From: Ephemerocybe angulata
Taxonomy: Eukaryota > Basidiomycota > Agaricomycetes > Agaricales > Psathyrellaceae
Reading direction: 5' to 3'
Length of the DNA stretch: 64,000 nucleotides
Assembly: GCA_013368325.1 (NCBI GenBank)
Contig: JAACJK010000109.1
Span: forward strand, 496,001-560,000
The position numbers and the translations under genes are program-made. Below, piece after piece: positions 24,101 through 36,749 of the stretch. Below the pieces are notes generated by a model, which was not told where the DNA came from, made no database searches, and worked only from the letters and a program-made list of their open reading frames with translations. Every line of letters begins with the position of its first letter. The first letter of the stretch is position 1.

Positions 24101-24330
24101 ACCCAAATCTGGGAAGGCCGTCCTCCATCGTTTCGACGCTGGGCCGGGCGTCTACGGTAACTGGACACGATGGCGATTACACAGCTCCGATGAGGCGCTC
24201 GCCGTCGAGACCAAAGCGCAGTCCACAGGGGGATGTCAAGGATGTCCTGAGCAAGCTGGGGATCGGGAAGCAGAACGGCAACCTTCTGAAGGCGTCGTTC
24301 CCTGCGATCTCGAAAGTTACGAATCAGTAG
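21117..24330 (+). CDS. EFR3: EFR3-like plasma-membrane scaffold
   Basis: Efr3 anchors the PI4-kinase Stt4 complex (with Ypp1/TTC7) to the plasma membrane. The start MHYLFTPNHVQLLNACYPP is the conserved N-terminus; its Cys is a likely palmitoylation site. The next exons read NHPGKLTKFGDEVEKRIRSE, then helical armadillo-like repeats: SLEILRSLATECRSDISLLS, FTNGHLVGADQSFTDEYM, RTRLIGFAAVAGVLNSEALY. The large exons at about 22040-22630 and 22690-23670 continue the repeat region. A low-complexity stretch near 23280-23400 holds many Ser and basic residues. The last exon (about 23914-24330) is a Ser/Arg-rich tail ending ISKVTNQ. Estimated length is about 950 residues; some inner boundaries are not fixed. 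Confidence 0.85.
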
Positions 24331-24713
24331 AATTATCGTATCTAGCACCTATATAATTACTTTGTCTCATTTACAGATGATTACTAGTACTAGTACTAGG
24401 AGAACGAGTGTTTGATTTTAGATCACAAAGCCCTATGTAGAGGTCAACATTCGACGTTTAAACGACCTGGGTATCAGGCAGGATCTAAGGGCCCGTGACC
24501 GCAAACTGCCGCCGGACCACTTCGATCAAGCGCCTATGGCGGACGCGACGAGAGTCACAACCACCATCTCCGAGAACCGACAGGAGTGTCGCATTGCACC
24601 ACTTCCTTCGAATTCCCTGCACGTCTTTCGCACCAAATCTCATAACCGCTTATACTGGCAACTCAGCCGCTTGCCCACAAAATACGCGAAAACCAACCGT
24701 AATTGCTCTGAGC
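24331..24713. other. Intergenic region EFR3 / helicase
   Basis: 383 bp. Near 24385 there is a short run of ACTAGTACTAGTACTAG-like repeats (three to four units of ACTAGT), possibly within the EFR3 3' untranslated region. The helicase frame stays open upstream of the ATG at 24714 but I see no need for an earlier start. Confidence 0.4.
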
Positions 24714-27700
24714 ATGGCCTCTGGAAGCATACTTGAACATATTGGACATCTCGTTGGCGATAACGAAGTTTATGACTCCGCCCAAAGAAATATTCTCTCC
24801 GAGTGGACATCGTATGTCTCGTCGAATGTATAACACCGCTGATTCCAACCTCACTCGCGATTGCATAGACTGGACTTCAAGGAGGTTCCCCAAGCACCGG
24901 ATTGGGTAGTCGAGGAAACAGACCGATGGCAAAACGAGTCCGCGATTTGGACATACGTGGACGGGTCTGGGGGCTTCTCGCCAAGTGCGTCGACCGAGCA
25001 TATATGGCAGAGTCTGGATCGGTGTGTGGACAGCATATACGGCGTCTGGGACATCTCACCTTAGCCCGTTGCAGGAAACCAGAACTGCAGTCACTTCTGG
25101 ATGCAATACTGGCTACCTTGTCCAAGGACGATCCTGAGGAAGACGTATCAACGGAACTGGTGGACATCATTGGATACGATGACATCGAGCTTGTCTTCGA
25201 GATCACGGCGAATCGTTCTGTGTTTAAGCAAGAAGTATGTACCGGGCCTCAAGCAACCTCTTAGTGAATTTCTCACAATTATTGCACAGGCTCAAGACCG
25301 TTTGTCAATGTTGAGGAACAATGTTCATGGTAGCGGTGAGCAGCAGCCATACTCGTTCATCTTCAAGTTCGCTGAGTGCCTGGATTAGGCTCAACGAACC
25401 CTGAAGACATGTTCACGAACAGTCGTCAGCGCATACAGGCTGAGTTGGAAGCAAATGCGGCTCGCCCGCTAGATTTGGAACCCGAAGTTCGCCATCTCTC
25501 GTTGACATCTGTCGAAGCCATATATTTATGTCCTATTAGCGGCCAATGCAAGAACAGTATCCTGGTATCTACACCAGCTCATCGGCTGCCAGTGGTAACA
25601 TGCTCTCGCAATATGGGACAAGATATAGCTTGCCAATGGGCACTGTTCGTCAGTCCAACAAGGTATTCCCCAGTCAGCTTGTGCATTTCTAAGAGAAGGC
25701 TGAGTACTGTCTAGGAATACGAAGAAGTCATCATTCCACCGCCTGGTCATGTTCCTCCCCGCACAACAGAGCGCCTTATCCTGATCAACGAACTGGATCC
25801 CCTTGCTCGGGGCTGCTTTGCCGTAAAGTATATTCTCACTCGACTCTCCCTCAAAACTAATATCGCCGTGTAGGCATATAAATCTCTCAACAGAATTCAG
25901 TCAATCGTCTTCCCAACTGCTTACAAAACGAATGAAAACATGCTCGTTGCCGGTTAGTTTTCTTCCAGCCCAATGAATAATGCCTTGTGCTGAACGCTTC
26001 CCAGCTCCTACTGGTGCTGTGAGTTATTTAAACCGGATACAAAGCGAATGTGAAATAACTTGACTCCAGGGTAAAACTGATGTCGCTCTGCTCACAATTC
26101 TGAGAGTGCTGGATCAGTTTCGAAGTGATGACCCTCGACTCTCAATTCGGAACTCCATCAACACATCCGCCTTCAAGATTATCTATGTGTACTGTCTTTC
26201 ACCTCCTCTAACTATTCAGGACTCATTAACTGTACCAATAGTGCTCCAATGAAGGCTCTGGCTTCTGAAATCACCAGGAAATTTAGCAAGAGGCTACACT
26301 GGCTAGGAATCAATGTTCGAGAGTTGACAGGTACAGTCTTGACAGGATAAACGTGGAACGACGGCTGACGATTGTCAGGTGATATGCAATTGACCAAGGC
26401 AGAAATTGCTCAGACACAAGTTATAGTCACCACACCTGAGAAGTGGGATGTTGTGACTAGGAAACCTACTGGAGAGGGAGAACTGGCATCCGTAGGCTCT
26501 ACTCACCATGAACCCTTTCACATCCTGAATCTGTTTACAGAGTATCAAGCTGCTGATTCTGGACGAAGTCCATTTGCTGAACGAAGAGCGTGGTGCCGTG
26601 ATTGAAACCATTGTTGCTCGAACGCTCCGCCAAGTCGAATCGACCCAATCAATGGTTCGAATTGTGGGTTTGAGTGCCACACTCCCCAATTACATCGACG
26701 TCTCCCAGTTCCTGAGGTAATTAACTACTACACTACCCCGTTAGACCAGAGTTCCTAAACAAACACTTAGCGTCAACCCCTACAAGGGCTTGTTTTACTT
26801 CGATTCTTCATTCCGCCCTGTTCCTCTAGAGCAACATTTCATCGGCGTCCGGGGCAAGCCGGGGAGTGCCTTGTCGAAGAAGAACTTGGACCACGCTGTG
26901 TTCCAGAAGGTTACTGAGCTCGTAGATCAAGGTCATCAAGTGATGATATTCGTACATGCAAGGAAAGAGACAGTTAAAACTGCCATGCAGTTAAAGGAGA
27001 CGATTCTGATGGAGGGAGACATGGAGAAGTTCAGCTGCGAAGAACATCCTCAGTTTGCCCTCTTCCGCCGGGAACTAGCGACATCCAGGAATAAAGAAAT
27101 GAAGCTACTCTTTGATAGTGGATTTGGTATCCATCATGCTGGGATGCTACGGTCAGACAGAAATCTCATGGAAAAGATGTTCGAAGCTCGAGCCATAAAG
27201 GCATGTTCGCTTCCTCCTACTCTCTGGACGAGCCGCTGACCGATGTGCAGGTGCTTTGCTGTACGGCAACTTTAGCTTGGGGTGTCAATTTACCAGCACA
27301 TGCTGGTACGCTACTCGCAATCATACATTTATCGCTCACTGATGATCTGCTTTCCCCCAGTTATCATCAAAGGAACTCAAATTTATGACACAACTCGTGG
27401 TGCTTTCACAGACTTGTCGGTACTGGATGTACTGCAAATCTTCGGCCGAGCTGGTCGTCCTGGGCTGGAGACCAGTGGAGAAGGCTACATCTGCACAACC
27501 GAAGACAAACTTCCCCATTACCTTGATGCAGTAACGTCCCAGGTGAGCCACTTGAGTTGATCATCCACTGGTTGATGGTAATGTGATCTTCTCCCTGAGG
27601 TTCCCATCGAATCTAAGTACGTATCGCTCCAGGCTCCACTTGCACATTCCAGAAGAGCTGACCTGTCGACAGATTCCAAGGAGGCATGATCGACTCTATA

Positions 27701-30600
27701 AACGCTGAAATCTCCCTTGGGACGGTGGCCAACATCAAAGACGCAGTTCAATGGCTAGGGTTCACTTATCTTTTTGTCAGAATGCAGAAGAACCCCTTCA
27801 TCTATGGTACGTTCAACGATATATAGGCGTCGTCTTATTCTTGATGTTTTGCTAGGTATCGACAGAGATTCTCTGGTCGAGGACCCTCGACTAGGGGCCA
27901 AGCGCACAGAACTCGTAAAACTGGCCACGAAACGGCTCGCAGAGATTCGGATGGTGGTTGTCGATTCGGTCAGCGGTTCATTGCAAGTAACAGATCTCGG
28001 GAGAGTGGCAGCAAAATACTACATTCGCTATGCCTCCATTGAAATCTTCAACAAGGAATTCCGCCCGAGGATGACCGAGGCGGATGTTTTGGCAATGCTC
28101 AGCATGAGCACGGAGGTGAAAATGATCTTACATATTGATGCTCGCAAAATACTCACTTGACACCAAGTTCGCCCAAATACAACTGCGAGAGTCGGAGATG
28201 AAGGAACTGGAGGAGCTAGAGATGTCGATCCCTTGCCAGGTGAAGGTACGGACACGCTCATTACCTTTTGAATTGTACTGAACGACCTCTTAGGGAGGAG
28301 TTACCACTAGCGCTGGGAAAGTCAACATCCTCCTCCAAGCGTACATCTCCAGGACGGACTATCTTAACGACTTCGCCCTTGTGTCGGATATGGCCTACGT
28401 TGCCCAGAACGCAGGCCGAATTATTCGCGCCCTTCTCGAGATCTCAATCAGTAGAAAATGGGCCCATGTCACGGCAACTCTCATGAGCATGAGCAAAGCG
28501 ATTGAGAAACGGCTGTGGCCCTTCGAACATCCGCTAAAGCAGTCAATGTTGAAGATGGAAACGCTGTCAAGTATTCAAAGGTGGTGCGACGAACTTACCA
28601 TTGTCGAATTGGCAAGTTATGACGCCGAAGAAATCGGGAAGATGGTGCATCTCAATGCGATCCAAGGCGCTGCTATTCTTCAGGCAGCTCAACAATTCCC
28701 TACTGCTCGTATAACATACAAACTCCAGCCACTGGCGAGCGACATTCTCAAGATCTCCTTGGTGATAGGTCGGGCATTTACATGGAACAGCAGGCTGCAT
28801 GGAACGACGGAGCCCTTTTGGGTATGGATTGAAGACGAGGAAGGCTTACACATTCTGCAGCTCGCGCATCTTGTCTTTCATCAAAACACCGATGCATTGG
28901 ATCTGGATTTTGTGCTACCTATCCCTCAAGGGACAAAGCCAACTTCGTTTACGGTCCGATGGGTATCCGACCGCTGGATGGGCGCCGAAGAAGAAATTAC
29001 AATCTCCCTGGATGACTTGGTCATGCCCCCGATACCGCAATGCCATACACCGCTCCTCCTCCTTCCATTCCTGCCCGTTACGGCAATCAATCAACCCCTC
29101 GCCACCCTTTACGCCAATCGATTCTCGACTTTCAATACTATACAAACTCAGGCATTCTGGACCCTTTATCACTCCCGTTCGCAGACCCTTGTCTGCGCGC
29201 CGAGCGGAGCGGGAAAGACCACTCTCGCGGAAATAATCGCACAGTTGGTCCTTTTTGCTGCCCCCAGGACATAGCTCCCTACTAAGCTTTGTTTTAGATC
29301 GACTGTCACCCAGTCACCGGGGTCTTGGGTAATCGTAGTAACTCCCAGAAAGAGTACAGCTCAAGACATCTACGTTGCCTTGCGCCGAGGCAGCGAAGTT
29401 TTAAACATCAGGGTTGATTATCCTCCAGCCCATGCGGTTTTGTCCCCTCCAACAGGCGGTGGAATCTATGTTACGACGCCAGCTATCCTTTTGGCAGCCC
29501 TGACTCGTAGGAGGCCGACCGATAGTCTCCCTGGACTGGATTTGGTCATCAACGATAACCTTGAGCAGCTCGACAGCATGTACGAGCTAGCGATATCACT
29601 ACTCCAGCTGGCCACCCAATCGGAACCCACTCGATACGTTGGATTCGGGGATTCCCTCCACGATCCATCGGATCTTGCGAGCTGGCTGACAGTCGACGCT
29701 GGTTCTCTGTACAGCTTCCGACCGCGCGATAGAGAGCAATCTCTCAAGATCTCAAACCATGCGTTCACGATGGCACATTCTGCAGCTCTATTCAAGGCCA
29801 TGGGGAAGCCAGCACATATGGCGATAAGCGAAGGGCTGCGAGACGGTGTCGCAGCGATTGCTTTTGTACCCTCCCGTGGCCATTGTCGAACAGTTGCGCT
29901 TGACCTTATCACCTGGGCCACCCTGGACTCGGATGCAGGGAGGGGATATCTACCGCCCACAATATCTGAAGATGCGACTGAAGGGTACCGGACACATCTT
30001 CAGGACGCTGAATTGGGCGACTTCATCGCGAAGGGCGTTGGATTCTACCATCATGGAATGCACAAAAGGGATCGAAGCACCATCTTACAGCTTTATGTGG
30101 AAGGCATTGTTCGCGTGCTGGTGGTTCCTCGAGATGCGTGCTGGGATCTTCCTGTTCGTGCCTCCTGTGTGGTGGTGATGGGTACCCAGTATGTGGAAAT
30201 CAACCCCGAGACCAACCTCAGAAGAGTCAGGGATTACAAGCTGACAGACATAGTTCGAATGCAAAGTCGGGCCGTGCAGCATAAAGGGACAGGTCACTTC
30301 CATTTGTTTTGTCAGGCAGAAGCGATGGACACATATTCTCGATTCCTCAATGAAGGGCTGCCGCTCGAGTCGCAACTTATGGAGACCGACCATCTCAAAA
30401 ATTGGATCAAGAGCGCTACTTCCAGAGGGGCACCTCTTTCGAAGCAAGATCTGTTCGATTTCCTATCGTTCACTTTCCTCGCTCGGCGGGTCGCAAGCAA
30501 TCCCACCTATTACGGGTTTACTTCCACAAATCGCGCCGAAAACCTCTCTCGGATGGTGGATCGGTTCTTGGAAGCGTCGCCGAGGGAAATCGTTGTATGA
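24714..30600 (+). CDS. SLH1: Slh1/ASCC3-type Ski2-like RNA helicase, divergent second cassette
   Basis: Family members unwind RNA; Slh1/ASCC3 splits collided ribosomes in quality control. Cassette 1 is intact: [15 protein letters not shown] (Walker A), [46 protein letters not shown] (motif II, DEVH), [31 protein letters not shown] and [10 protein letters not shown] Sec63-type unit follows ([11 protein letters not shown] onward). Cassette 2 keeps a Walker A ([12 protein letters not shown]), but motif II reads VINDNLEQL instead of DExH. The motif III region is [14 protein letters not shown], and motif VI reads IVRMQSRAV. The protein stops soon after the winged helix (about 1,750 residues) with no second Sec63 unit. 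I prefer Slh1 over Brr2 from the short N-terminus and the linker, but not strongly. Confidence 0.82.
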
Positions 30601-30679
30601 TAGCGCGTCGTTTGGAACTTATCTGATAACGGTCGTAAAGTTACATTCTACGTCTTCTACATGTGTCAAAACCGAGGGT

Positions 30680-32401
30680 TCACATATACTCTTTAAGGCG
30701 GCGGAGCCTCTCCACTGCTTTCTTCAACGTATCTACATCCTTGCAGAAGGCGAATCGCGCGTATGCTTCGCCAATGTTGGCGTGTTCATCACAATAGAAC
30801 TAGCACCAAACGATATTTAACTTGGATGCACTCATAGCGGGTGTGAAACACTGACCTCGCTAACAGGGATTGAAGAAACGCCGAGTTCAACGGCAATGAA
30901 CCAACATGCCCTGTTGTCAATGTCAGCATTGCGGAAAAGATCGCGTGGCTTTGCACTGACCTAAAGTCCCGGCCTCTGCCAAGGACACTTTTCGGGAAAG
31001 GATAGTCTTCGGGGAACTTCACTTCTGATATGTCCTGTTTCGAAGTGAGGAGATGTTCTAATCGCTACAACAACTTATGCTCACCAGCAATACAAAATAG
31101 CTGCCTTCAGGCAGCGTATACTTCAGCCCAATTTCATCGAACGCATCGCAGAGAACCTTCCGGCGTTCTGCATATTCTGAGAGCTGGTTTTCGAAGAACT
31201 TCCTTTCCTTTGCCTGCTCCAAACCAGTGGCGGCAGCCTCTTGCAAAGGGGAATTCGAACAGAAAACGATGCGAGTGCTAGCAGCGAGAGTGGGCTGAAT
31301 GATGGAAGCAGGCCCGATGAGCCAACCAATTCTCCATCCTGTGGCAGCAAACGCCTCTGAGAAAATCAAGCGGTCAGGTTGGGAGTTCAGATGTTTTAGA
31401 CGCGACTTACTCCCAGCAGATCCCACAGTAACAGTGCGGTCCCACATTCCGGGTAAATTAGCAATGCGCACATGCTCCTTTCCGTCGAATACAAGGCAAT
31501 CATACTGGGGTATTTCAATGAAACGAAGTTCGGTCGAAGAGTGATGTGGCGCTTACCACTTCATCGGCCATAACAAGAAGATTAAACTCCTCCGCAAGAG
31601 AAGCAATCGCTTCGAGCTCTTGTTTCGTGAAGACTTTCCCCACGGGATTGTGAGGGGTGTTTACAATGATCATCTTGGTACGAGGGGTGATAGCCCGTCT
31701 GGAAGAGGATAATGAGGATTTGGCATCCATGAGTGTGGGTGGGCAGCCTACCGCAGTTCTGCAATATCAAGAGTCCATTCATTACTAGAAGACTTGATCT
31801 TGGAATCCGTGGGTGGGTGGAGGGGGACATAAACCGGTTTCCCCCCGTTGAACGTCACCGAGGGCAAGTACTGATCAAAGAATGGCTCGAACATGATGAC
31901 TTCATCACCTTGTTCAAGGAATGCTGTGAAAACGGAATATTGGCCTAATTCTCTGTGTGAACCAGCGTGCTCCAAGAGAGAAGGATCTCGACAAACCTTC
32001 ATTAGCACCGCTAGTAACCAAGATTTCAGATTCGACATCCAAATCTCTGTTTAGTTGGGGGCCATAAAAGGACTTGATGGCTTCGCGAAGGCGGATGCGC
32101 CCTCGAGGATGAGAGTAGTGGTTTGGGGCAACAGAGTGGAGGGCTTCTTCAGCGGCTTTTGTCACCCATTCAGGAGGGGCGAAGTTCATGTATCCCTGGC
32201 CCAAGTTGATGCAATCGGCAGGGAGGTTTGCGGCTCTATACAGTTTCCCATGAGAAGTGCCATCGATACGAGTAAAGTAGAGGCTACGCACGCAAATATT
32301 GACCAGACATCCTGCGCCAATGCTTTACCCTCCTTGAGGCGGGACGAAAAGGGGATGAGGTTGGACCGATCAACGATTCCGGAGTTTGTTTTGGGGGCCA
32401 T
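30680..32401 (-). CDS. BNA3: Kynurenine aminotransferase (class I PLP aminotransferase)
   Basis: Converts kynurenine to kynurenic acid and acts on related amino acids; relatives also have cysteine-conjugate beta-lyase activity. The start MAPKTNSGIVDRSNLIPFSS is the ATG at 32401. Domain markers in order: NLGQGYMNFAPPEWV, HYSHPRGRIRLREAIKSFYG, ILVTSGANEG, VIMFEPFFDQYLPSV, NTPHNPVGKVFTKQELEAI, VMADEVYDCLVFDG, and the PLP-lysine block VGSAGKAFAATGWRIGW. The PLP lysine codon is split by an intron. FAFCKDVDTLKKAVERLRRL lies at the end. Roughly ten exons. It converges with the helicase gene (79 bp between stops). No defect was seen. Confidence 0.9.
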
Positions 32402-34395
32402 GTTTACTCGACTCAGATGGCTGAATTGACGGAAAGTCAGACGGCCAAGGTTGGATCGCAGAAGAGATGCCAGGCTTGTGGTGGAAACCGTGATAGTTCG
32501 ACGTACTGAAGATAGAGTAAGGAGTCAACCGCCGTAGGCTTCGGATTCTCTCGGATTTAGGCGTTGCCCCCGTTCCCGAATCCCGTTGACAAATGGCATC
32601 ACCAGAGCGATCCGCATTATCTCACGTTGACTACATAGAGTATATGGTACCCCGCCTGCATGGCGGGGTAACCTCAGGTAACCCCCATTTTTGGGTGGGG
32701 TAACGTTACCTGGGATTCATATAAATAGTCTTGGCATGTATCTACGGCTATTGTGAACACGCATGGACCGTTCTGCCACACGGAATTGGCCCGGCGTTGC
32801 CAGGGAGGCCGAACAAAGGCCGGTGATGAGGAGGGCTTCCGGATTAGGCAACGCCCCTAACGCAGCCACTGATGGCAATTGGGAGGCATTGAGGTCCATT
32901 TTACACACATTCTCCTCCTGGTACCTCCATTTTTGTACTTCCGTAGACTCAAATACATTCATTTCGATATCTATGCTACTTTGTATGCACAAGAGTTGCC
33001 GCCAAGAGTGTTTGAGGAGTCGTCCTGGACCCCTCAGACGAAAATCCGGAAAATTCCGGAGTCACGTGACATTACCTGGACAGCCAGGTAACGTACCCGA
33101 GGATTCATACATATGACTCTGAGCAAGGCGTTACCCCTACACAGTCATCTCACCAACTTCAGCGCAGGAAAGGATAGTAGGAGATAGTCAACTTCCAAGG
33201 TCCAAGGGAGCATCCAGGTGTCACTGCCGCCAAATTGAATGCTCTCCAGACCTTGACTGCGCAACTTGGGTTTGGGTAGGACAAGGGTAGGAAGGCGGAA
33301 CGCAATTTGAACACTGAAGTCGCAATCCCAGCTCACCAAAGTCACAGGCGGTTCACCTCGACTCTCCTTGTGATATCCGCAATGGCCATCTGGTCGTTGA
33401 GAGCTTCTGGCTTGGAGCGGCATGTGCGACTTCTGGTTATCTATTCCTGGGCCAGAAGAGGTCTGGTATTCACACTGGCAATGAAGAAAGATCGTCTCTT
33501 CATGGGGGTTGGGCAGTGCGAAAGGCTTCGCGTCATGCGCACCCAAGGAGCTAGTAGTAGATTCAAGTTTGGTGATTCATCTTCTCACCATATCGCTTTC
33601 TGACCTTTGGTGTTAGGGCGACTGGTATTAGCCAGTATCTTTTGCCCGATAATCACTTTCTGCCAGCTGGTAGGTGTTGCTTCGAACTTATCGCATTGCT
33701 ATTTAAGTCAACCGTTCCAACATGGCCTGCCCGCCCTGAGACGGGCACCCTAGGGCTCAGATTTGAAACGCTTGGAAAGGCCGGAGAATTAGGCGCATTG
33801 AACGGTCGACACCCTCCCGATGGTAGCTTTGTCTCTCTTCAGCCTTCGCGCTGTCCAGCTTCTTCCTGCGCGCCCCTGGTTTCTTATTGGAAAAGTCATG
33901 AGCCACGCGACATGTCGACCTTGATTCCCCACAGCATCTCACCCGTGTATGTGCGGATGAGACTTTTTTTAGTATGGAAACGTGCTACGCCAGTTCATTG
34001 GTGTCTTCTTCCGTATTCTCTCCGAGCCTAATCTGGTGTCACGACCGAGTCTTCGCCGCTTCTTGACCGGTAAAACAACCGGCTGGTAGGAGCACTCGCA
34101 TCTCTAAAGTCTTGCAATTGCACCAAGATAGATACCCTGCGTGGCTTGCTCACAATTCACTGTTGATTGTTCCGAGCTTTTCCAGATGTTTCTTCCGGGA
34201 GAACGCTGCCCAAAACGCTACCCCATGGCGGCAATTCGAAGGCGGACGCTCTGATTGGTGAACAAGTGACTTATTCGCGCTCTTGGGTAAATCGGGCTGG
34301 AAAGGACGGATTTGGCATGGCAAATTTACAATCTCTAGATAAAAGGACCTTGAGTTCAATGGTAACACTATTCCTACCTTTCTCTAGTCTCTAGG
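32402..34395. other. Two-kb gap with palindromes, no supported gene
   Basis: The gap lies between the aminotransferase (-) and the ferric reductase (+) and must hold both promoters. A 117-residue frame starts at 32764, about 35 bp after a TATA-like catataaatag. It has no recognisable similarity. Other frames (33145-33546 on minus, 33642-34031 on plus) look random. GATA-type sequences such as AGATAG and AGATAA occur near 34124 and 34336; these resemble sites for iron-responsive GATA repressors but are short and could be chance. Confidence 0.45.
32645..33140. repeat. Palindrome-rich interval with imperfect direct repeat
   Basis: Left end: a hairpin CCCCGCC-tgcat-GGCGGGG (about 32650-32668), GGTAACCTCAGGTAACC, and GGTAACGTTACC followed by TGGGATTCATATAAATAG. 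Right end: hairpin TTACCTGG-acag-CCAGGTAA (about 33072-33091), then GGTAACGTACCC and AGGATTCATACATATGA. The two ends share about 28 of 37 bases in direct orientation, some 390 bp apart. This may be a small mobile element or a duplicated promoter segment. No target-site duplication could be established. Confidence 0.45.
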
Positions 34396-36749
34396 ATGGA
34401 TTCCCACCTACACTACGCTCGAGCGACAATTGCCTTCACCACCGCAGACCGTCTCATTAGAACCGAGAAAGATCGAAAGGCCGTACGCGACATATGGATC
34501 TTCTTGGCCAGCGTCCTTGCTTTCTTCACTCTGGTCAATCTCGTCAGGAAACTCTCTGCCAAGATTCATCATCCTCAACGATCGTCTCCGCCCGCCTCCC
34601 CGAGCGATGTCGAGAAAACTGAGGCCCGACTTCCCGGGAGGCAGCTACCGTCCAGACTCACTCGGGTCTCCTCTGCGGTATCCACATCCTTTCGGATAGT
34701 CGCTTTCCGCTGGGCAATCCCAATCGGTCCTAACGCCCTCGCGACCGTTTCTGAACTTGCCTGCATATGTCTGTACATCACGGCAAACTTGCTATGGCTA
34801 TTCCTCGACAGTACGTACACTCTGCTTCACGATTCAGCAGTTACTAATGACTCTTTAGCTCGCCATCTTTCGGTGAACTTCTACAAGTCAAGGGCCGCAC
34901 TGATGTCGTGTGCCCAGTTGCCGCTTGTAGTCGCCTTAGCCAGCAAGAACAATGTCATCTCCTGTAGGTAGCCCATGCTCCCCCAATAGCAAACGGCCGA
35001 CTGATTATCCGTTGCAGGGATGACGGGGGTCAGTCACGAAAAGGTAAGCACGGTTATTGCACACGGTTCGTTGTTGTCTGTTGTCTAAAACTCGTTCAGC
35101 TAAATGTACTGCATCGCGCGGCGGGTCGAACGATGTTCCTCATGCTTTGGATCCATACTATTGGGCGAGCTGTTTCAGGGTCAGTTCTATCAATTTTCGT
35201 TTATCTTCATCTCCTAACGTAGGACATCATAGTCTGCCACCGAAGGTACAATATCACGACTATTTCATGCAAGCTGGGATAATCGGGCTGGCTGCGCTAA
35301 CAGCGGGGGTCTTCCTCTCTGTCAGAATATTCCGACAGGCTCTCTTTGAATTTTTCTTCGTAACTCACATTGCGTTCATGCTGTAAGAAGTGCTTCAATC
35401 TACCCGTGCTTCTTGCACTGACATGCCCTACAGGATGTTTCTAATCGGGGGCTACATTCACCTACACGAACAAGGGTATGTTTGTGGTCGCCTCTATAAT
35501 TGAAGAAGGGCGCTTATTGGTATTGGGCTCACGCACGTAGCTATGGGTTCTATATCTGGCCGTCCCTTCTAGTTTGGGGGCTGGATAGGTTGTTCCGAGC
35601 CTTGCGCTTGCTTTGGCACAACACGTTCCGCCTTAATGAATCGGCGAAATCGCAGGCCATTGCTGAACTGCTGACCGAGGACACAATCCGCCTGACTTTC
35701 AAGCGAAAGTTCCACTGGAAACCCGGACAGCACGCTTACGTCTCTCTACCGAAGATTAGCAGACTCCCATCTGAAGCGCACCCATTCACCATAGCGAGCT
35801 TACCGGGCAACCCAGATGGGACGCAGTCTGAGGAGAACAGCGTCGTGTTCCTCATTCGCACAAGAAGTGGTGTTACTCGGAGACTGAGAGAATTTGTTAG
35901 CAAGACCGCCACGAACAGCGTGGCCGCCTACGTCGATGGCCCGTATGGTTCTCCTCCCAATCTTCACCCTTTCAGCACTTGTGTACTGGTAGCAGGTGCG
36001 TATTGCTTTCTTGGTTCCCGAGATAGAAGTTGATGGGCCTTTTTCACATGTAGGGGGATCTGGGATCTCGTATACTCTTCCTCTTCTTCTGGATCTGATA
36101 CGGTGAGTACGATTTCTATTGCCTCCTTATGGCACCTGAATGAAGTCGACACACAGCCAATCATCAATTGGAGGAAAGTCGGAAGTGCGCCGTGTTCTTT
36201 TTGTATGGGTTGTTCGTGGTGATGGTGAGTCTACAGGTTATAGGTCTCGTGAAATCAGAAGTGAAAACGCTCAATCTCAGGGCATTTACCTTGGATTACC
36301 GAGACACTTTCGAAAGCGTTGTCGGGGTCGAAGCAAGCCTTGGACGTGGAGGTGCGCCTTTATGTGACCGGGGCCAATGTCGCTCCCGGAACATGGCCGT
36401 CTGGATCTTCGAATTCCATCTCGAGATATGAGAAAAACGAAGTCTTCCCTGAGCCCGAGTCATCTGGAAATGCTCCTCACATCCACCATGGGAGGCCTGA
36501 CATCACGACTCTTCTGCACGACGAGATTTCCGCGTCATCAGGACCTGTGTCGGTAGATGGTGAGCTCGATATGGCGATCCTTGTTAATAAAATAGAACTG
36601 ACGGGCTTCTTCCAGTTGCGGGACCGGGTGCTCTCACCGCTTCTGTTAGAGAGGCATTAAGCACTGGGGTAGCCAGCCCGGGAGCAGTTCTGAAAGGGAC
36701 TGCCTCGGTGACTCTCCACGTGGAAACGTTTGGCATGATTCAGTCCTAG
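34396..36749 (+). CDS. Ferric/cupric reductase transmembrane protein (FRE family)
   Basis: Reduces extracellular Fe3+ or Cu2+ with electrons from NADPH through FAD and two haems. The first exon gives a short N-terminus and a first membrane helix (IWIFLASVLAFFTLVNLV), a basic linker, then TM segments. Conserved blocks: WMTGVSHEKLNVLHRAAGRT, MFLMLWIHTIGRAVSG, YFMQAGIIGLAALTAGVFLS, FVTHIAFMLMFLIGGYIHLHEQG. The FAD domain shows WKPGQHAYVSLPK and AHPFTIASLPG. The NADPH domain shows VAGGSGISYTLPLLLDLI, LFVWVVR, TETLSKALSGSKQALDVEVR and a final HVETFGMIQS. An intron near 36224-36284 restores the frame between VVRGDG and HLPWIT; without it the gene would look broken. The last intron is near 36560-36615. 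About nine exons. Iron regulation is expected for the family but not demonstrated. Confidence 0.88.

Noticed and set aside
33145..33546. A 133-residue minus-strand frame
   Set aside because: No recognisable similarity, no promoter element and random-looking composition.
36224..36360. Apparent frameshift in the ferric reductase NADPH domain
   Set aside because: A GTGAGT...CTCAG intron of about 60 bp restores the conserved frame, so the gene is intact.
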